A stretch of DNA of 64,000 nt from Cyathus striatus (GCA_025738555.1 JAOVFP010000018.1:558001-622000); one strand, 5' to 3'. Shown: positions 24,113 through 36,722, counted from the first letter of the stretch. The notes: generated by a model not told the origin, from the letters alone. Numbers and translations are program-made.

Positions 24113-24703
24113 GTTTCAGCCAACGAAGTCGGCAATTCCCAGTTATTGAATCCCGGTGAAATTTCCGTCAAGGGAAATCGAGGAAAAATCGAGTCAAAAC
24201 GAGAAGTCTCGTTCTGGCTCGATATTTGCAACTATACTTGATCATTTCTAGATCAATCAAGCAACAAATCAAGCTAGGTATAGAAGAATCGAGCCTAAAT
24301 AGAAGGTGTGTTTTATTTCCTTTTCTAGTACGCTATTCAATCCAGAATCTCATCCATTTCAAGAACTATCTAGGTACAACGAGACGTATCGAGAAAAATA
24401 TAAGCATTACCATTTCCAGCCGCTCCCTGGAACTTCCCTTCTTCAAACTGAGCACCATCGAGCATAATCAAGAGCTATTCCCTCGCTCGCTCGCTTCCCC
24501 TCCCTTTGCTCCCCATCCCCCTCCTTTCTCTCCTCCTTCCCTTTCTCGCTTGCTTTCCCCCCTCTCATAGCCCTCTCCCCTCGCTCCACCCTCCCTTCGC
24601 TACTTTCGATGTTAACCTAACAGCAGACAACGTTAGTTAGTATGTAGTAGAAATAATACAAAATACAGTTGTATCACCGCATACTGTCTCTGTCATAAAG
24701 CCA

Positions 24704-25188
24704 AAGGAGTCTCAGCACAGTCAAATAATGAATAGAACGAATACCTTTATATTGCTAAATCTTCCTGGATGCGGCACCCACTATCTTCATAGTGAAAGAA
24801 ATCATTACATATAATATCCATCCTGCACATCAACAAAATATAATTTACTTGCCTTGTGCTCTCAACAAAAAACATCCCAGTCAACTTGGAATTCCTCTTC
24901 TGTTCCACCAGAGTGTGCCACTATCCAATTTGATTTATAAGTATTCTTATAATGTATACAATTAATGAAGTCAAGAAGAATATAGGTCATACTTTGGGGC
25001 GGACTTCGGTCCGACTGTCGCAACTCGTGATTTCCGAACTTTCACAATTGGGGCCATTGATGCAGATTTGCTGGTACCCGACATTGGAACCCAACTGGTA
25101 TCAGATAGTGCACGAACCGACACAAGAGAACTCACCTTTGAAGCTAGCGGTCCAGCGGCCGGAGATAGCAGTCCATGCTAGACCATAC
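24704..25188. other. spacer between R1 and a Tc1/mariner-like element
   Basis: No gene recognised. The frame 24952-25290 crosses into the following element and shows no domain. Confidence 0.35.
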
Positions 25189-25683
25189 TACAGTTTGCGA
25201 CAGGCAAACCCCGCTAATTTTTTGAGTGAACTTGAGCGATTTTTTCAGCAACGACAAATAAGTTTTAGACTCCGAAAACCGTCGGAATAGCGTAGTTACG
25301 ATGTATTAATTAAGATTCCACGAGCCGATTTTTCAATTTCCGATTTTTTCATTTTTTGACCCAAAAATTTGGCACTCTGCCATAAAAAATAGTAAAATTC
25401 ATGAAAAATGTGTTTTTGGCATCCTTACATCAATAGCGATATGATCCCGTAAAAATATCAGTCCCTGAACCGCCTAATTTGGTGCCAAAAATCGTCTTTC
25501 TAAACACTATGACTGAGGATTTACCCAAGAAAGAGCTGAAATCCCAGCTGACTTTGCAATAATTCATCAAAAACTGATTTTCAGCAATCAGAACTATCCT
25601 CACTACTGCTTAGAGCCCAGTACAAATACTAAAAATGTGATCACTAGGGTATCTAAGCCACAAGCTATAACTAATTAAATATT

Positions 25684-25767
25684 AATCACCAATGAAGAAC
25701 ATCTTTTTAAGCTTCTGCCAAAATATCATTGTGAATTGAATCCAGTAGAGATGACTGATACAAAGAA
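25684..25767 (+). pseudogene. transposase C-terminal remnant (LPKYHCELNPVEM)
   Basis: A short frame reads EEHLFKLLPKYHCELNPVEM and then hits TAG. The motif (hydrophobic-PK-x-HCELN-x-IE) is the third-catalytic-residue region of basidiomycete DDE transposases. The frame is open for only ~28 codons and the rest is unreadable. Confidence 0.6.
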
Positions 25768-26269
25768 AGATACATAGAGAGCTTCTGAACAATGCAGAAC
25801 TGTTTCAAATATTATGTTGTAGAGGTAAAGAATGTGTTGAGGCCTAAACAAAGAAATTAATTAGCAAGTCGGTGAACATCTGTTCAGCCTTGGGTGTTCT
25901 AAGGTGTCGAGAAAGGGGGACCAATTTCACTTGATTGGGAGGAAGTAGATACATAGTATATTTATTGGAAGAAAAAGGAAAGGTTTGAAACATGGAGCAT
26001 ATCGATGAATTGAAAGAAGATTGTGGGGGGAAGACTAGGGGAGGGAGACTTGAGCAATGTCATGGCCTTTAGTAACGCTAATTGCAGTATTTATTGGGAC
26101 TGGGTAAAGCAGGATACCGACGATCTTGAGTCCTGTTGAGTAATAGCGGCGTTGACTCGGCGATACAGGAGTGTCGGAGAAGGTGAGAGAAAGCGTGAAC
26201 AACGCGAACGAACGCGTCGACGCACGCATCACTTGATTACGTAATTGGAATCGTAATATATCGATTTTT

Positions 26270-26296
26270 GTAGTGCAGGCAAAACACCTGCTCTAT
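26270..26296 (+). repeat. recurrent hairpin motif, copy 1
   Basis: GTAGTGCAGG and CCTGCTCTAT pair around CAAAACA. Related copies stand at 41769-41795 and 51501-51527, each preceded by an ATTTT run. Confidence 0.5.
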
Positions 26297-26670
26297 AATG
26301 TAAAACATATGTGTAATATATCACTCTTGTATCACTTTCTGTTCTTGTATAACTACATAATGTGCATGCAATAAAATTTGCACTTAAAATTAGGAAAAGG
26401 TATACTGTTATGCATCCAATATACACTAATTTCAGGTCCCATGAGACCTATAAGGCCTTCAGAGTTGGCCTGACTCGTGCATTACCCTAGTAACATGTTG
26501 ATTTTTTTGTCAAAAAAATTGGCACACCCATTTTCTCGTGGGAATTTCTCAAAAACATCGTTTTTGTATGTATTTAGACTTTCTGAATCTGAATCTGTAA
26601 TTAGTTTTCCCTAAAAAATTCATTTTCCTATCGTAATAAAATTGGCGGGGTTTGCCTGTCGCAAACTGTA

Positions 26671-27236
26671 TATTAGTGTAGAAAATAATAGATATAGAAG
26701 AAGGCTTACGAACAGGCTGATTGGATTTCTCCTACAGGCAATGTTTGCTTGGTGCCTGGCAAGGTCGAAGATGACGACAATGCTGTGCTAGGTCTGTACA
26801 AGTGGTGAGGAAGAATCGGATGTTAAAGAGACGTCGTTTGACATGGCTGTGGGTGAAAGAGATGTTGGATTTTGATCTGATGTACTAATTTGTCCGCCTT
26901 TCGTTCCTGCGACTGCGAAGTTCCGCCAATTTTCCTCATTTCACGCTCAGTAGATGGGCAAATGATCGTGACGTTGTACTTATGGTATGCAGACCAGACT
27001 GCACGGCAGTCCTGTCAATGCACACCAAAATCCAATAGATATTATTTTAAAAGAATGATTATGTACACAGTAACTGTGCATGTTTTTGTGATAAATAATA
27101 TCAAAGCTACCGCAGAATGTCCGATAACCCATATGCAAGAGATACACAAAGCCGTATGAACCAGAAGAGATAAAATGTTATGCAATAGTAAAGCGTATCA
27201 TAAGAGCGGAGACTGATGTATTTGAGCAAGAACAGC
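26671..27236. other. spacer, no gene recognised
   Basis: Lies between the Tc1/mariner-type relic and the 3' end of the bestrophin-like gene. The small frame 26890-27159 has no domain. Confidence 0.35.
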
Positions 27237-29303
27237 TTAATGTTGCTTTCGCGTAAGCCTGTCGACTTCTTTCCAGCTCTTAACGAGCGTGCGCTTAATG
27301 CTGTTGTCACCAGGCTCGCAGTTGTCTTCAGGGGTCCGGTACTCACCACCCGTGGCGACGAGCTGTGAGGCAGTACGTCGGTCTGAAGGAGCGAAAGGCT
27401 GGTTCCTGTAGCACAATAATGATCAGTGGCATGCATGTGAACGTAGAATGAAAATAACGCACAGAGGGCTGAAGATAAATGAAGCAGGTTCAGGGAGGGT
27501 GTTTGCAGTAATCTCGTTCAATTCACGTTGTAGAGCCAAGCAGAATCCATCGAGGTCAAGATCGTTCAAGTCGTAGTTGAAGGGGTTCTCACTGTCAACC
27601 ATGGCATGAGCACCACGTAACTTATATGAACGGCTTCAGGGCTTACATCTCCTGACCAATCTCCAAGAAACCAAGGAGCAAGAACGAGGCGAACGCAGTT
27701 CCAGGGATGGTGATGTACTTGAAAGAAGACCAGATCTGGAAGGGCAAGAAGAACAAGTAGAGCCAGAGGGACATGCGTAAGTGGGCCTGGTAGGCGAAAG
27801 GAAGGGGAGTGTTGCAGATACGCTCCAAGTTCGCGACGGTATCCTGGAGGGAAATCAAGTTTGCGGTAACACCACTCGCGATGGCAGGCTGGAGGAGACC
27901 GGCTTTCATGAGCCCTAAAGCAATCTGTGAGCTTAGATCTACCACAGAGGGTAAGTTATGTTCTTACAAGCAGTGTAGCTGTAAAGCATGCAGGATTAGA
28001 AAATGATCTCAGTATAGGTAAAGATTGTGGACTTACTTCGAGAGAATCAAAAGTAACTCAAGAGGAACATTCGACTCGGCAACGAACACCTTGCGCTTTC
28101 TGTGTCTCTGCTCTCCGGGCCCAGCACGACGAAGAATAACACGAATACACCACTTGAAGAACCTCAGCAACGGGATGTAATCATACAAAGTAGTCTTGGG
28201 GGGGTTACGCGATGGCTCCAAGGGGTGTTCGCTCTCAACGAAAGGAAGAGCCATCTCAGGGTCAAAGCTGTTCTTGCGAGACCTTCCGCGCGATCCAACG
28301 CTATCCTTCGCATTAACGTGGGCCTTATCATCAAATGATCCATCACCACTGCGTTGAGTTTGAGCTGCCAGAGTCATCGTGTTGATCCTGAAAGGGGTGT
28401 GAGCGCCAGTGCGAGGATCAACGCCATCTTCTTCTTGCGTGTGCCAGAGGGGGAGCTTATCCTCGTGGTGGTACAATCGGGGGTCGGCGTTGGCGTATCG
28501 GGGAAGGAAGCAGATCAATGGATACAAATCCTCGTAATAAACACCCTGTTCCCCGCGGAGGAAGTGCTAAAGGGGGTGCCAAGAGAAGTTATTCATGTCC
28601 CCTCTAATTTAAAAACTAGCACGGCATACCTTGACAGATACAGCAAACGCTTGAATCTGTGGACAGACAAAAATGACAGGATGAATGCTTGCACATGACA
28701 ATTATTTATATAGATGTGGAAACATACAATATTGATCATTGTTTTCTTCTCAATCACGCTCTGCAGCTCAGTTTGCTGCTTTTGAGAGCCCTTGTTCTCC
28801 CTCACGTTCGAAACGTGTATCCAAATCTGCATTCTATTAGTCAACCGGAGTTCTGATAGGAGGAATGTGGCGCTCCAACGCACCATCTGCGCAAGATTCC
28901 TCGAGGAAGTACCGATATTTGTCCACATCTTTCGCCCATCTTGATACCTGAGATGGGAGAAAACATATTATTAGCACTATGTTTGACACCGGGGGTGGAC
29001 AATCGCCGTACCTTTCATATGCTGAAGATGTTCTGAACGAAATGACTAAACCGAGAACCGTACCCAACACTGTGAGCAGACCGCTGGGAATAGATAGTTG
29101 GGTGCTTGTCTTTGAGATACGAGAGAGACCACTACGGACCCCCGTCAGCTGTCGTCACACGACACAACCCACGAACATGACAGATACGTACTGGTTGCAA
29201 CCAACGAGAAGAAAAGCACCTCGGGCCAGATATCATTGATGACTGTGGCATTGAACTTCTTGAAAGTCCATCGGCCACTGGTGAGTGGGTTGTGAGCAAC
29301 CAT
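27237..29303 (-). CDS. bestrophin-like (UPF0187) anion channel protein
   Basis: Ten exons on the minus strand: 29303-29188, 29131-29012, 28947-28884, 28826-28728, 28656-28630, 28566-28037, 27978-27968, 27914-27647, 27591-27463, 27405-27237; total 510 residues with consistent phases. Landmarks of fungal bestrophin/RFP-TM proteins are VLGTVLGLVISFRTSSAYER, YQDGRKMWTNIGTSSRNLAQ, HFLRGEQGVYYEDLYPL, NLERICNTPLPFAYQAHLR, FKYITIPGTAFASFLLLGFL and IENPFNYDLNDLDLDGFC. Several hydrophobic helices place it in a membrane; family members conduct Cl- or bicarbonate. Two exons are very short (27 and 11 nt); the 11-nt one encodes the centre of LSNYTAWLMK. A linker near residues 185-290 is charged and variable. 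Confidence 0.88.
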
Positions 29304-29773
29304 TCTTGCAGTAGGGTGTGGGACGAGAAAGAAATAGGAGAGTGTTCGTTGCTAAGCAGCTGGACGAGCTGGAATTCGGGGGGAAAGGCCGGACGTCAGG
29401 TCAATCGTCGATGCAGAGCTCCCAGAGTTGCAAGCGGTGAAGAATAAAGGCTGAAAGAGAAGTAAAAGAGTGAAGAGCGGTTTTATATTAGGGGAGTTCA
29501 ATCTTGGCTGTTTTGTCGTGTCGCTGCAGATCAGTCGCTACAGCAACATTACAATCCTGCCTAGCGCGCGTTACAAAACAGCTGTAGCTGTTAGTCTCGA
29601 TCCAAAAACGTCCGCGCGTGCGTGGACGGTCTTGTACCAAAGTAGGGCTTTTGATAGGCAATGTAATACAAGCAAAAGTCATTAGATACCAATACAAGTA
29701 CTCATTACATAATACAAAATTCCCATTTAAGGTAGTTGGTTATAGGGTGGTTTGGGTTCCCCTATAAGGCAAT
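29304..29773. other. upstream region of the bestrophin-like gene
   Basis: No gene seen. The frame 29470-29685 has no recognisable content. Confidence 0.35.
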
Positions 29774-30361
29774 TTGTGGATCGCGTTCGGGATCTCACTT
29801 TCTGGCAACCTAGGAACGCTTTGTGATTGGCTCGTTACCAGATGCCTTGTGACGTTGCGTGACAAAGATCATTCGCCTGAACACCACCACCACTGCAGCC
29901 TGCAGCCTCAACTGAAGACACTCGATCGTTACTCGTACTCTTTTCCATTATGTCTAGACCCACTCATTAGCATCATCGATTCACCAGAAGATACATTAGA
30001 AACCCTTTCTGTCGAGAGTGCGCTGGGGAAGCAAGAGGTCCAGCGCACCGGAAAGGCGCTCTCTGCATGCCCTAATCTCCATCAACTCACCTTCCACCTT
30101 CCAGGCCCCGAGATATCCTTCTTCGATCTCCTCTACGCCAAACTACCCTCCCTGCGCAAACTAACATTGCGTTACAACGAAATAGAACTAGAAGTACACC
30201 CTATTTCCTTGAAACAAGTCGTACGTTCATCCCTTTCTTCCTCCTCCCCCTTCCCTTCTAACCTCCACCTACAAAGATTACTCTCCAAGGACCAACACAC
30301 TCTACGTAAGCGGCGTTACGCACACTGGGCTTCAGAAGACCCGAGTGTGTTCTGTGACTAG
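29774..30361 (+). CDS. hypothetical protein with leucine-rich-repeat-like segment
   Basis: 195 codons. Residues ~80-150 show LRR spacing (LETLSVESAL, CPNLHQLTFHL, LPSLRKLTLRYNEIELE), as in the C-terminal part of many basidiomycete F-box/LRR proteins. No F-box was found. The C-terminus is Ser-rich and low in complexity. It could be a fragment of such a gene or a non-coding frame. Confidence 0.35.
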   Translation: MWIAFGISLSGNLGTLCDWLVTRCLVTLRDKDHSPEHHHHCSLQPQLKTLDRYSYSFPLCLDPLISIIDSPEDTLETLSVESALGKQEVQRTGKALSACPNLHQLTFHLPGPEISFFDLLYAKLPSLRKLTLRYNEIELEVHPISLKQVVRSSLSSSSPFPSNLHLQRLLSKDQHTLRKRRYAHWASEDPSVFCD

Positions 30362-30729
30362 AAAGCGATGAACACGGGTACAATGCGCTCGTTTGCGAAG
30401 TCTATTCCTTCGTTGAGGAGTTTCTGGGGGAAGAGGGATATGTGCTCGCAGCCTGTGGGTGAGAGGTGGCGCGATGGATGGATTTGGGTGCTTGCGGGTC
30501 CTTGCTCATCCCCCTCTTTTGACCACAGCTTATTTCATTTCTTCACCATTCGCCATCGTATTTCCCTCCCATCCTTGTTTGTTTCATACCACTTTTCTTG
30601 TCTTTTTTCTCAACGATCAACTGGCCTACTTACTCGTTTACTCTCGCCATCCCCACCATTGCTCCACCATCACTATCAACACAATACGCTTACCTCCCAC
30701 CGGCTAGAGTCGCTAGCCGAGCTGGACTG

Positions 30730-31723
30730 CGCCGTTAACAACACTAGAAGTAATACCAGCACTAGGAACACTCACAGACTTAACACGCGAAACTCTCGAG
30801 CTTGAAGTTGAATTTCTTGATTTAGTTCCTGTTCCCAGCTGCGAAGTCGGTGTTGGATGTTGGAAGGCTGTTGAGGACATTGATGTGCGTTCTTTTCTTT
30901 TTTCCTTTTGGATTCCAGGTCGCGGTTGCGGGTTATGGGGGGTTGCGTTCGTTTAATTGGTGTGGTGATACGTGCTACATGCGTGGTATTGTTCCTTCTG
31001 CGTCGCGACCTTGTGTTTGGCTGTGACAATGTTCACCGTTTTGTCTACGTTCCGTTTCTCCCCTTCGCCGTCATCCAAAGCCCTCACCTTCTTGCCTTCT
31101 CCCTTTCTCCCCCTCTACCTTCGACATGTTCTCCTGTCATATCTCAGTCGCGACACTAACCCGCCCCTCTAGGTGAATCGTCTGACGTCCTTGCGCCTCG
31201 CGGAGCGCTGTGATCATATTTTGCTCATTGTGATGTTGGAAGTGAAGGAGGCGGGGCATGTGACTAGTGAGGAGTTAACTGGGCCTTTAAGGACGCTTGA
31301 AGAGTACGTTTATTTCTTTGGCGTTTACTGACCTTCTGCTTACTTTTGCTCAACTTTCACTCACAGATATGCTCGTGCTCGCACTCGCCGCAGGTCATTC
31401 AAGCAAGTCCTGGAATTCCCGCAAAAGAACAACTGTTGGCCCCTGCTGAAGCGATACCTCAAGCGGGACGAGATTCTGCGGGAGATTGTTAGTTAGAATA
31501 GCAGTTTACAGGATGCGCTTGGGGTGTATGGTGTACGTCGTCCCATCCTCGCCCTTTTTGCCATGCGCTGACGTCGATGTATGTAGGTATCTGTGCAATT
31601 GGGATTCTGAAGCAGGTGCAGGAAATTGAGAAGCAGAGACCGAAGGATACACATGTAATCCTTGAGCATCTCATTGCGCGTTTGAAGTTGAAGCCCGATG
31701 TATTGAACTCTACTTTCATTTAG
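30730..31723 (+). pseudogene. MLKL-NTD/HeLo-like adaptor domain remnant
   Basis: Spliced segments ~30730-30884, 31173-31303, 31367-31530 and ~31591-31723 give a helical region: IPALGTLTDLTRETLELE, FLDLVPVPSC, VNRLTSLRLAERCDHILL, FKQVLEFPQKNNCWPLLKRY, NSSLQDALGVYG, ILKQVQEIEKQ. This order resembles the N-terminal four-helix domain of basidiomycete kinase and NLR-like proteins (MLKL_NTD or HeLo-like), which relays cell-death or self/non-self signals. A TAG at 31495-31497 breaks the frame before NSSLQDALG, and no kinase or NACHT region follows. The call rests on remembered family patterns. Confidence 0.4.
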
Positions 31724-32791
31724 TTTCTAGCACTAGTCATTGCACACCAGCTTTAAGGAGTTTAAGATACCAAGTCAGTACTACACTCCGACTTTTGTTT
31801 CAAGTAGCTCACGACCTGTACCCGCATAACTGACTGAATATAGTCTTCTCGATTTCAATCATCCCGTACATTAAAGAGTATGACAATGACTGTTAGTTCA
31901 ATCTGTAGTTGTATTAATCCTAGAAATCATTGTTAAACTCCCATGCCTTAGTTTCTCCTAACCGTCCCAAAGAGACGCCGTGTACAGTGGATGGGACATT
32001 GGGATAGTCAACTACCACCGAATCTCCGGCCCCTTTCCATGACCCAGTAAGTTTTTGAGAAACACCGTGATGACTGTCCGTGAAGTCCATGACAGTACGT
32101 AGTGCATTTAGAGTTTCCTTGTCGGAGGAGAGCGAAGCCCCCACTAGTAGTCAAGTTGATGGTCGTTATCTTTATACTTCACACCACCATCCTCGTTGGC
32201 ACCGCTGTTGTCCTCAACCTCATCCTGACACCCTACATCGTCCCCTGCGTCGCGCCATCCCTGCGCGTCGTTCATAACCCCAGGGTTGGTTCGGTCAAAC
32301 AAGTGATGCAGATCGACGTAAGTACTGCAGGTCAGGTCGCCTATTTGGTGATTCCGACAGGCCGCGATGGTTCATACGAGGGTGATACGGTGATGTCGTA
32401 TACTTACGTGTGCAAAGAGAGTCGTACGATGTCTGGGTGGGCGATTCAGCCGACGCACATAGAGCAGGGACTGGCAGGGAGGTAAAATGTGTGCGCGTGT
32501 GGGCGACAGGATTGTTCTTCATGTTCCGATGTAGGCAATGATGTAGGAAACATAGCAAACAATACATGTTGACTCCTACTAGACGTCGGTAGGTCGGTCA
32601 CGTTTGCGCGCAGTGATATTCGTTACCTGTGCCGCCAGGTAAAGTGGAAGAATGAGGAATGTGAAGTGGGACTGTCTCAGAAGTTTTCGAGGAGCGTTAT
32701 GAAAGCTGTTGGCATTGGCGTGAAGTCCACAACGGTACGTGGTGCATGCGTGCCAGCGAGTGAGCCACATACCCAGTCAACAAAATTCCAA
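31724..32791. other. region without a convincing gene
   Basis: A minus-strand frame (32144-31920, 74 codons) and a plus-strand frame with two hydrophobic stretches (32102-32485) overlap each other. Neither has a recognised domain. Decayed exons are possible. Confidence 0.3.
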
Positions 32792-33377
32792 TCACCCCGC
32801 TTCAGTGATAGTTCTACAACCAAGACACCAATCTCCATCGTATAAAACTGCCACCTGGCCAGGTGTGACAGTATGCTGAGGTTCGTCAGGTACAATTAGC
32901 AGCCCCCCGTCAGATCTGTATATGAAAAGTTAGCGATGGTAAAGTGATAGTGCAGAGATGGCATACCGTGTAACAGTACAATCCACCGCTTTCATCCGAT
33001 AATTGTGCATAGCTTTCAACCGAATGCCTTTGTGAGAATCGAGACCAATAGGTGGGGAATCTTGCCATATCCAGTTAAACGTCGGTACATAAACTGTCAT
33101 CATATACAACAATTCATGCTCTCTATTGCCATGTCATAAGGATTTTGAACTGGAACGAGAGAAGAGAGACGAACGCAGGAGCGACACGTATAGAGTTATC
33201 TTCCGGATTCTTACGTGCTACGAACACCTTCTCCAGTAACCCAGGCAAGCGTGCGTTTTCTCCTATGGTAAAGTTCCATAACCCTTGGTGTTGGGCGATA
33301 ACCTTACCACTGAATACCTCATAAACGGGCCTGGGAGTTCGAGTGAGGTAATTCACTATTTCAACCATGAGCATCAC
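32792..33377 (-). pseudogene. C-terminal piece of a mitochondrial-type tRNA 2-thiouridylase (MnmA/Slm3-like)
   Basis: The minus strand encodes the C-terminal part of MnmA-type enzymes. It has FSGKVIAQHQGLWNFTIGEN...LEKVFVARKNPEDN (about 33317-33190), then VYVPTFNWIWQDSPP (about 33089-33045) and, after an intron, [20 protein letters not shown] with YDGDWCLGC, stopping at 32792-32794. The enzyme thiolates U34 of tRNAs. The large N-terminal half with the SGGVDSS ATP site and catalytic Cys residues is not found upstream to 33780. It is therefore probably a truncated copy; splicing between the first two blocks is uncertain. Confidence 0.55.
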
Positions 33378-33905
33378 ACTTCAGCAAAGTGAATATGGAA
33401 GACAAACATAGAAACCTGCAGAAGCTGCACTTCTTGCCCATGAAGCATATCCCCACGCTATCACAACGTTCAGCGTTATGTAGACCAGCAGAAAACATCT
33501 GGATTAGGGCTTGGGGCGAAAATATGGATGCTGGAGTCTATAAACATTGTTCCTGAAGCGGCTAAAATTTAAAATAAAGTAGATAAGCAAGAGTTATGAG
33601 GAAGATAAGTATGACTTGCTGAAACCGACATAGTTATGAGTACAGATGCCTTTATTCCATGATAGCCTTACTCTTGGTTATGAAAAGGTCAGTGTAGATG
33701 TACGGGCACTGGCATACTCGTCTGTGGAAGGGAAGAGATATTGACGAGCATGTGCTAGCCAAATAGTGAGAGGATTTTGCCAAACACTAGTAAAGTCAAC
33801 AGGGTCCATGCCGCTTTCTTTCCTTCTTTCCCCCTCAATCCATCCCTTTCTTTCTTCCCCTCACCAATCTCACCATTCATTTCGTTCTCTGTTGCTCTCT
33901 TAATT
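33378..33905. other. spacer, no gene recognised
   Basis: Searched by eye on the minus strand for the missing thiouridylase N-terminus; not seen. The pyrimidine-rich stretch at 33820-33890 precedes the next gene. Confidence 0.35.
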
Positions 33906-35057
33906 ATGGATGGTAACAGTTTGCTATCATCTTTATACTCTGATGACCTCTCGTTTCTCGATACTCCACCTTTAGAGCAATATCAATCTCATCGTTCCAA
34001 TAATCATTGGTCTGGAGTAGGGCCAAGTTCCTCGGTATGTAAATATCAAGCTCCTCTATCTATCATTGATTCCATGGAACCATAGACCCCTCAGAACTTT
34101 CAAGTTGGACACCAGACTATGCTGAATGTACTTAGATCAGCGACACACGATATGTTGATTAGCTCAGGCAATGAGGCATATATCCGTCTTTGGCAGCAGT
34201 CGATTTCTTCTAAGGCTGAGCTAGATGCTCAGAGGTATGTGAAATTGTCTTATTTTGTATATTCTAAGCTTACAAACACGTCTATGGACATTAGGAGTCT
34301 CGTCACTATCCTCCAGTCCACTCTCACTACCGTAAACACAACTTTGTCTTCAGTAACAACACCTTGCGGTCCATCTTCCTCCGGTCATGGTATCGCACCA
34401 CCTGCTGTATTGTCTGGTCCTGTACTGGCAGCTGTAAAGGATGAGTATCCTTCTGTTCAGTTCTTTCACGAGAGTGATTGGGATCAATGGAGAGCTAAGA
34501 CCGGAAATAGTTATAATCGCCATGCGTTTTTAGAGACCGAGGATGGCACTGTGGTTAGTGAATATCGGTGGCACGAGTTTTCCAAGGTTTCCACTGCAGC
34601 TTTCAATCAGCTGTATTTTGAGTGATTGGATCCTGTTACTTGGGGTAAGCGCCTACAGAAGGCAGCTGACTATTACAACTCCCAGATGTGCAACACATTT
34701 CCAGAGTTTCGGTATTGTTCCAGGAATTGGAAGTCAGAAAAGTTCGCAACACTCAAGTTTTCTGAATGGAATCGGGACTATCAAGTACCTGGAACTTTAC
34801 CATGTCGTAAGTATATTAACTTTCCTAGCATATCATTCTGATACTTTTCAGGGGACGAATCTTCAAGCAGTGGGAGTACCACTGCTCAACCACCTTGCAA
34901 GAAGCAAAAGCTGAAGGCAGAACCGATGTCAGAGGTGGATGAGATGTCCGAGCTACAGGACAGTGATATCGAGAACTTGGGGGCAAGATCTTTTAAGCCC
35001 AAAGTAGAGTTGGAACTGATGGTGGTAGATAAAGTTAATGGCAAGAGAACTCATTGA
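33906..35057 (+). pseudogene. decayed agaricomycete gene (DPVTWGKR family), two in-frame stops
   Basis: A single frame from ATG 33906 is broken by TAG at 34083-34085 and TGA at 34623-34625. After an intron (34807-34851) it ends at TGA 35055-35057. The middle part reads LWQQSISSKAELDAQRYVKL, VQFFHESDWDQW, FNQLYFE, then DPVTWGKRLQKAADYYNSQM and FPEFRYCSRNWKSEKFAT, and the C-terminus is acidic with KKQKLK. Proteins with this DPxTWGKR...FPEFxxCxxxWK arrangement recur in agaricomycete genomes, often near transposons. Function unknown. Confidence 0.55.
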
Positions 35058-35164
35058 GTGTGTGATTCACTTCTCCATTTTACATCAATCTGATTTAACT
35101 TTTTCATAGTGAAATCCACTGTGAGTATGTAGGATTTCAGCTGACGGAATTTCTAACCCTTGTA

Positions 35165-36214
35165 GCACTGGAATACATATACCATCAATGCTGTCTTCTA
35201 CTCCCACTACAGCCGCTTCAGCTCCCCAGCCATAGCTGTTACACCTTGTTCTGGTGCAAGTGTATCCCCCCCCACGGGGTCTGCTGCTTCTCCCTCTGGA
35301 TCGAAAATCCCGCCGCACACCATGACTGTTGTTCCATGTGTATATCCCCAAGCTGTGGCCATCACTCCTCTATGCGCAGCAAGTGTATCTACCCCCGCAG
35401 GGGATGTCATAGCTCCCCCTCACTTCGATGCGTCCCCAGTTACACTAGCAGCACCCGCTACTCGTTCACCCACATCTCTTCTAGCAGCAGCCATCATTTC
35501 TCCATCAGAAACAAGTGTATCCCCTCCTGCTAGGGCAATTTCACCTCCCTCCAGTTCGGTTGTATCTCCTCCTGCTGGGAATGTTGTACCCCCCTCTCAC
35601 TCCAGTGTGTCTACAGCTGTTCTAGTAGCACCTCCCTCTCGTTCACCTGTATCCCCTCTAGCAGTGGCCATCATTTCTCCATTGGAAACAAGTGTATCCC
35701 CCACTAGGGCTGCTTCACCTCCCTCTGGTGTGAGTGTAGTAGCCCCTGCCTCTGGTTCACCTGTATCTTCCCCTGCTGTGGCTGTCACTCCTTCGTCTGC
35801 AATGAGTATATCTCCCCTCACTAAGGCTGCTGTGCCTCCCCCTGGTGCAAGCCTGTCTCCCCCCTCTGACCTGGGTATTGCTTCCTCAGCTGTCTTTGTT
35901 ACTCCTCCCTCTGGTAACATGATTGTTACTTGCTCAACAGCAAGCGTCTCTCCCCCACACGCCATGGCATCTCAAGCTCAAGATGAACGATTCCCTTGTA
36001 TTACATCTGGTGTAACAACCGGCAAGAAAACATGGATATCGACTGCATGTACCACTTGGTAAGTTTAGATTTTTCAGAAGTTTCATTTCTCAACTACTTT
36101 GATAGGAATCTCTATGCTGCCAATTACATTAAGATATTCCCGAACACTACTGTTCCCGATTTCAAGATAGTATGGGATACTCTCATGCCAGAATCCGTTA
36201 AAGCTGCAAGTTGA
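35165..36214 (+). CDS. hypothetical Pro/Ser/Val-rich protein with degenerate repeats
   Basis: The frame from ~35165 to 36058 continues after an intron (36059-36105, GT-AG) to TGA at 36212-36214. Most of it is a degenerate ~30-residue repeat of the type ISPxETSVSPPxxAxSPPS. The C-terminus is different in nature (NLYAANYIKIFPNTTVPDFKIVW). No start codon was fixed; it may be a downstream part of the preceding gene. No known domain. Confidence 0.4.
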
Positions 36215-36716
36215 TATATCTATGACAAATCTTTGCTTACATTCATCTCATCAGGATTACAAAGCTCACTCGAAAGCCAAATAACATGCTCTAGTGTTCT
36301 GGTTCTCTGTTCTGCCTAGTACTATTGTACGTTCTTCCTCTCTTGTACCCATGTCCGTCACTTTGCTGTTATTGGGGAGGTTTGGTATTCTTTTCTTGGG
36401 ATGCTTCAGTTATGCTCAGATATACTCACATTTCGTTACGCTCCATAGCTTTCAGTAATACTCAGTAATTCTCATATATTATCTGTAATAATCTGAGTAG
36501 TTTGTGAATACATACTCAGCTGTGCTCAGTTTTAGCTGCTGATTAGATCTGAAAAACATCAAAATTAATGATTTGTTCCGAAAATATCTGAAGAGGAGGA
36601 ATACCAGGTGGTGGTATCCACTCAACGAAGAAATTGTGTGAGTAGCCGGCACATCCATCCGACTTCCAGATCCTAGTGAGTTCGTATAGAGGTGAACTGA
36701 GGGGGGGAATACGAAG
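36215..36716. other. spacer, no gene recognised
   Basis: AT-rich, with short recurrent CTCAG strings around 36410-36530. The target duplication CTGGAT of element T1 follows at 36717-36722. Confidence 0.35.
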
Positions 36717-36722
36717 CTGGAT

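Larger units (their letters stand above)
19519..24703. mobile_element. large non-coding repeat R, copy R1, with nested insertions
   Basis: Nearly the same sequence as R2 (41854-46864) once insertions are removed; net length is about 2.8 kb. It starts TGGGGGTTCAGGCCTAGG and ends CATAAAGCCA, so it has TG...CA termini. AAGGA flanks both ends (19514-19518 and 24704-24708). These are marks of an LTR-type integration, such as a solo LTR or a non-autonomous LTR element, but there is no coding region and this class is inferred. The 3' part has a pyrimidine-rich tract (about 24470-24600). R1 homology is interrupted from 21765 to about 24138. Confidence 0.65.
25191..26668. mobile_element. Tc1/mariner-type element relic, 1478 bp, TA duplication
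   Basis: Ends CAGTTTGCGACAGGCAAACC (left) and its inverse (right) are flanked by TA on both sides (25189-25190 and 26669-26670). CAGT termini with TA duplications are typical of pogo and related groups. A transposase trace on the plus strand (25684-25767) supports the class. The element is decayed, and about 25900-26300 may be later material, because a hairpin motif found elsewhere in the window lies at 26270. Confidence 0.7.
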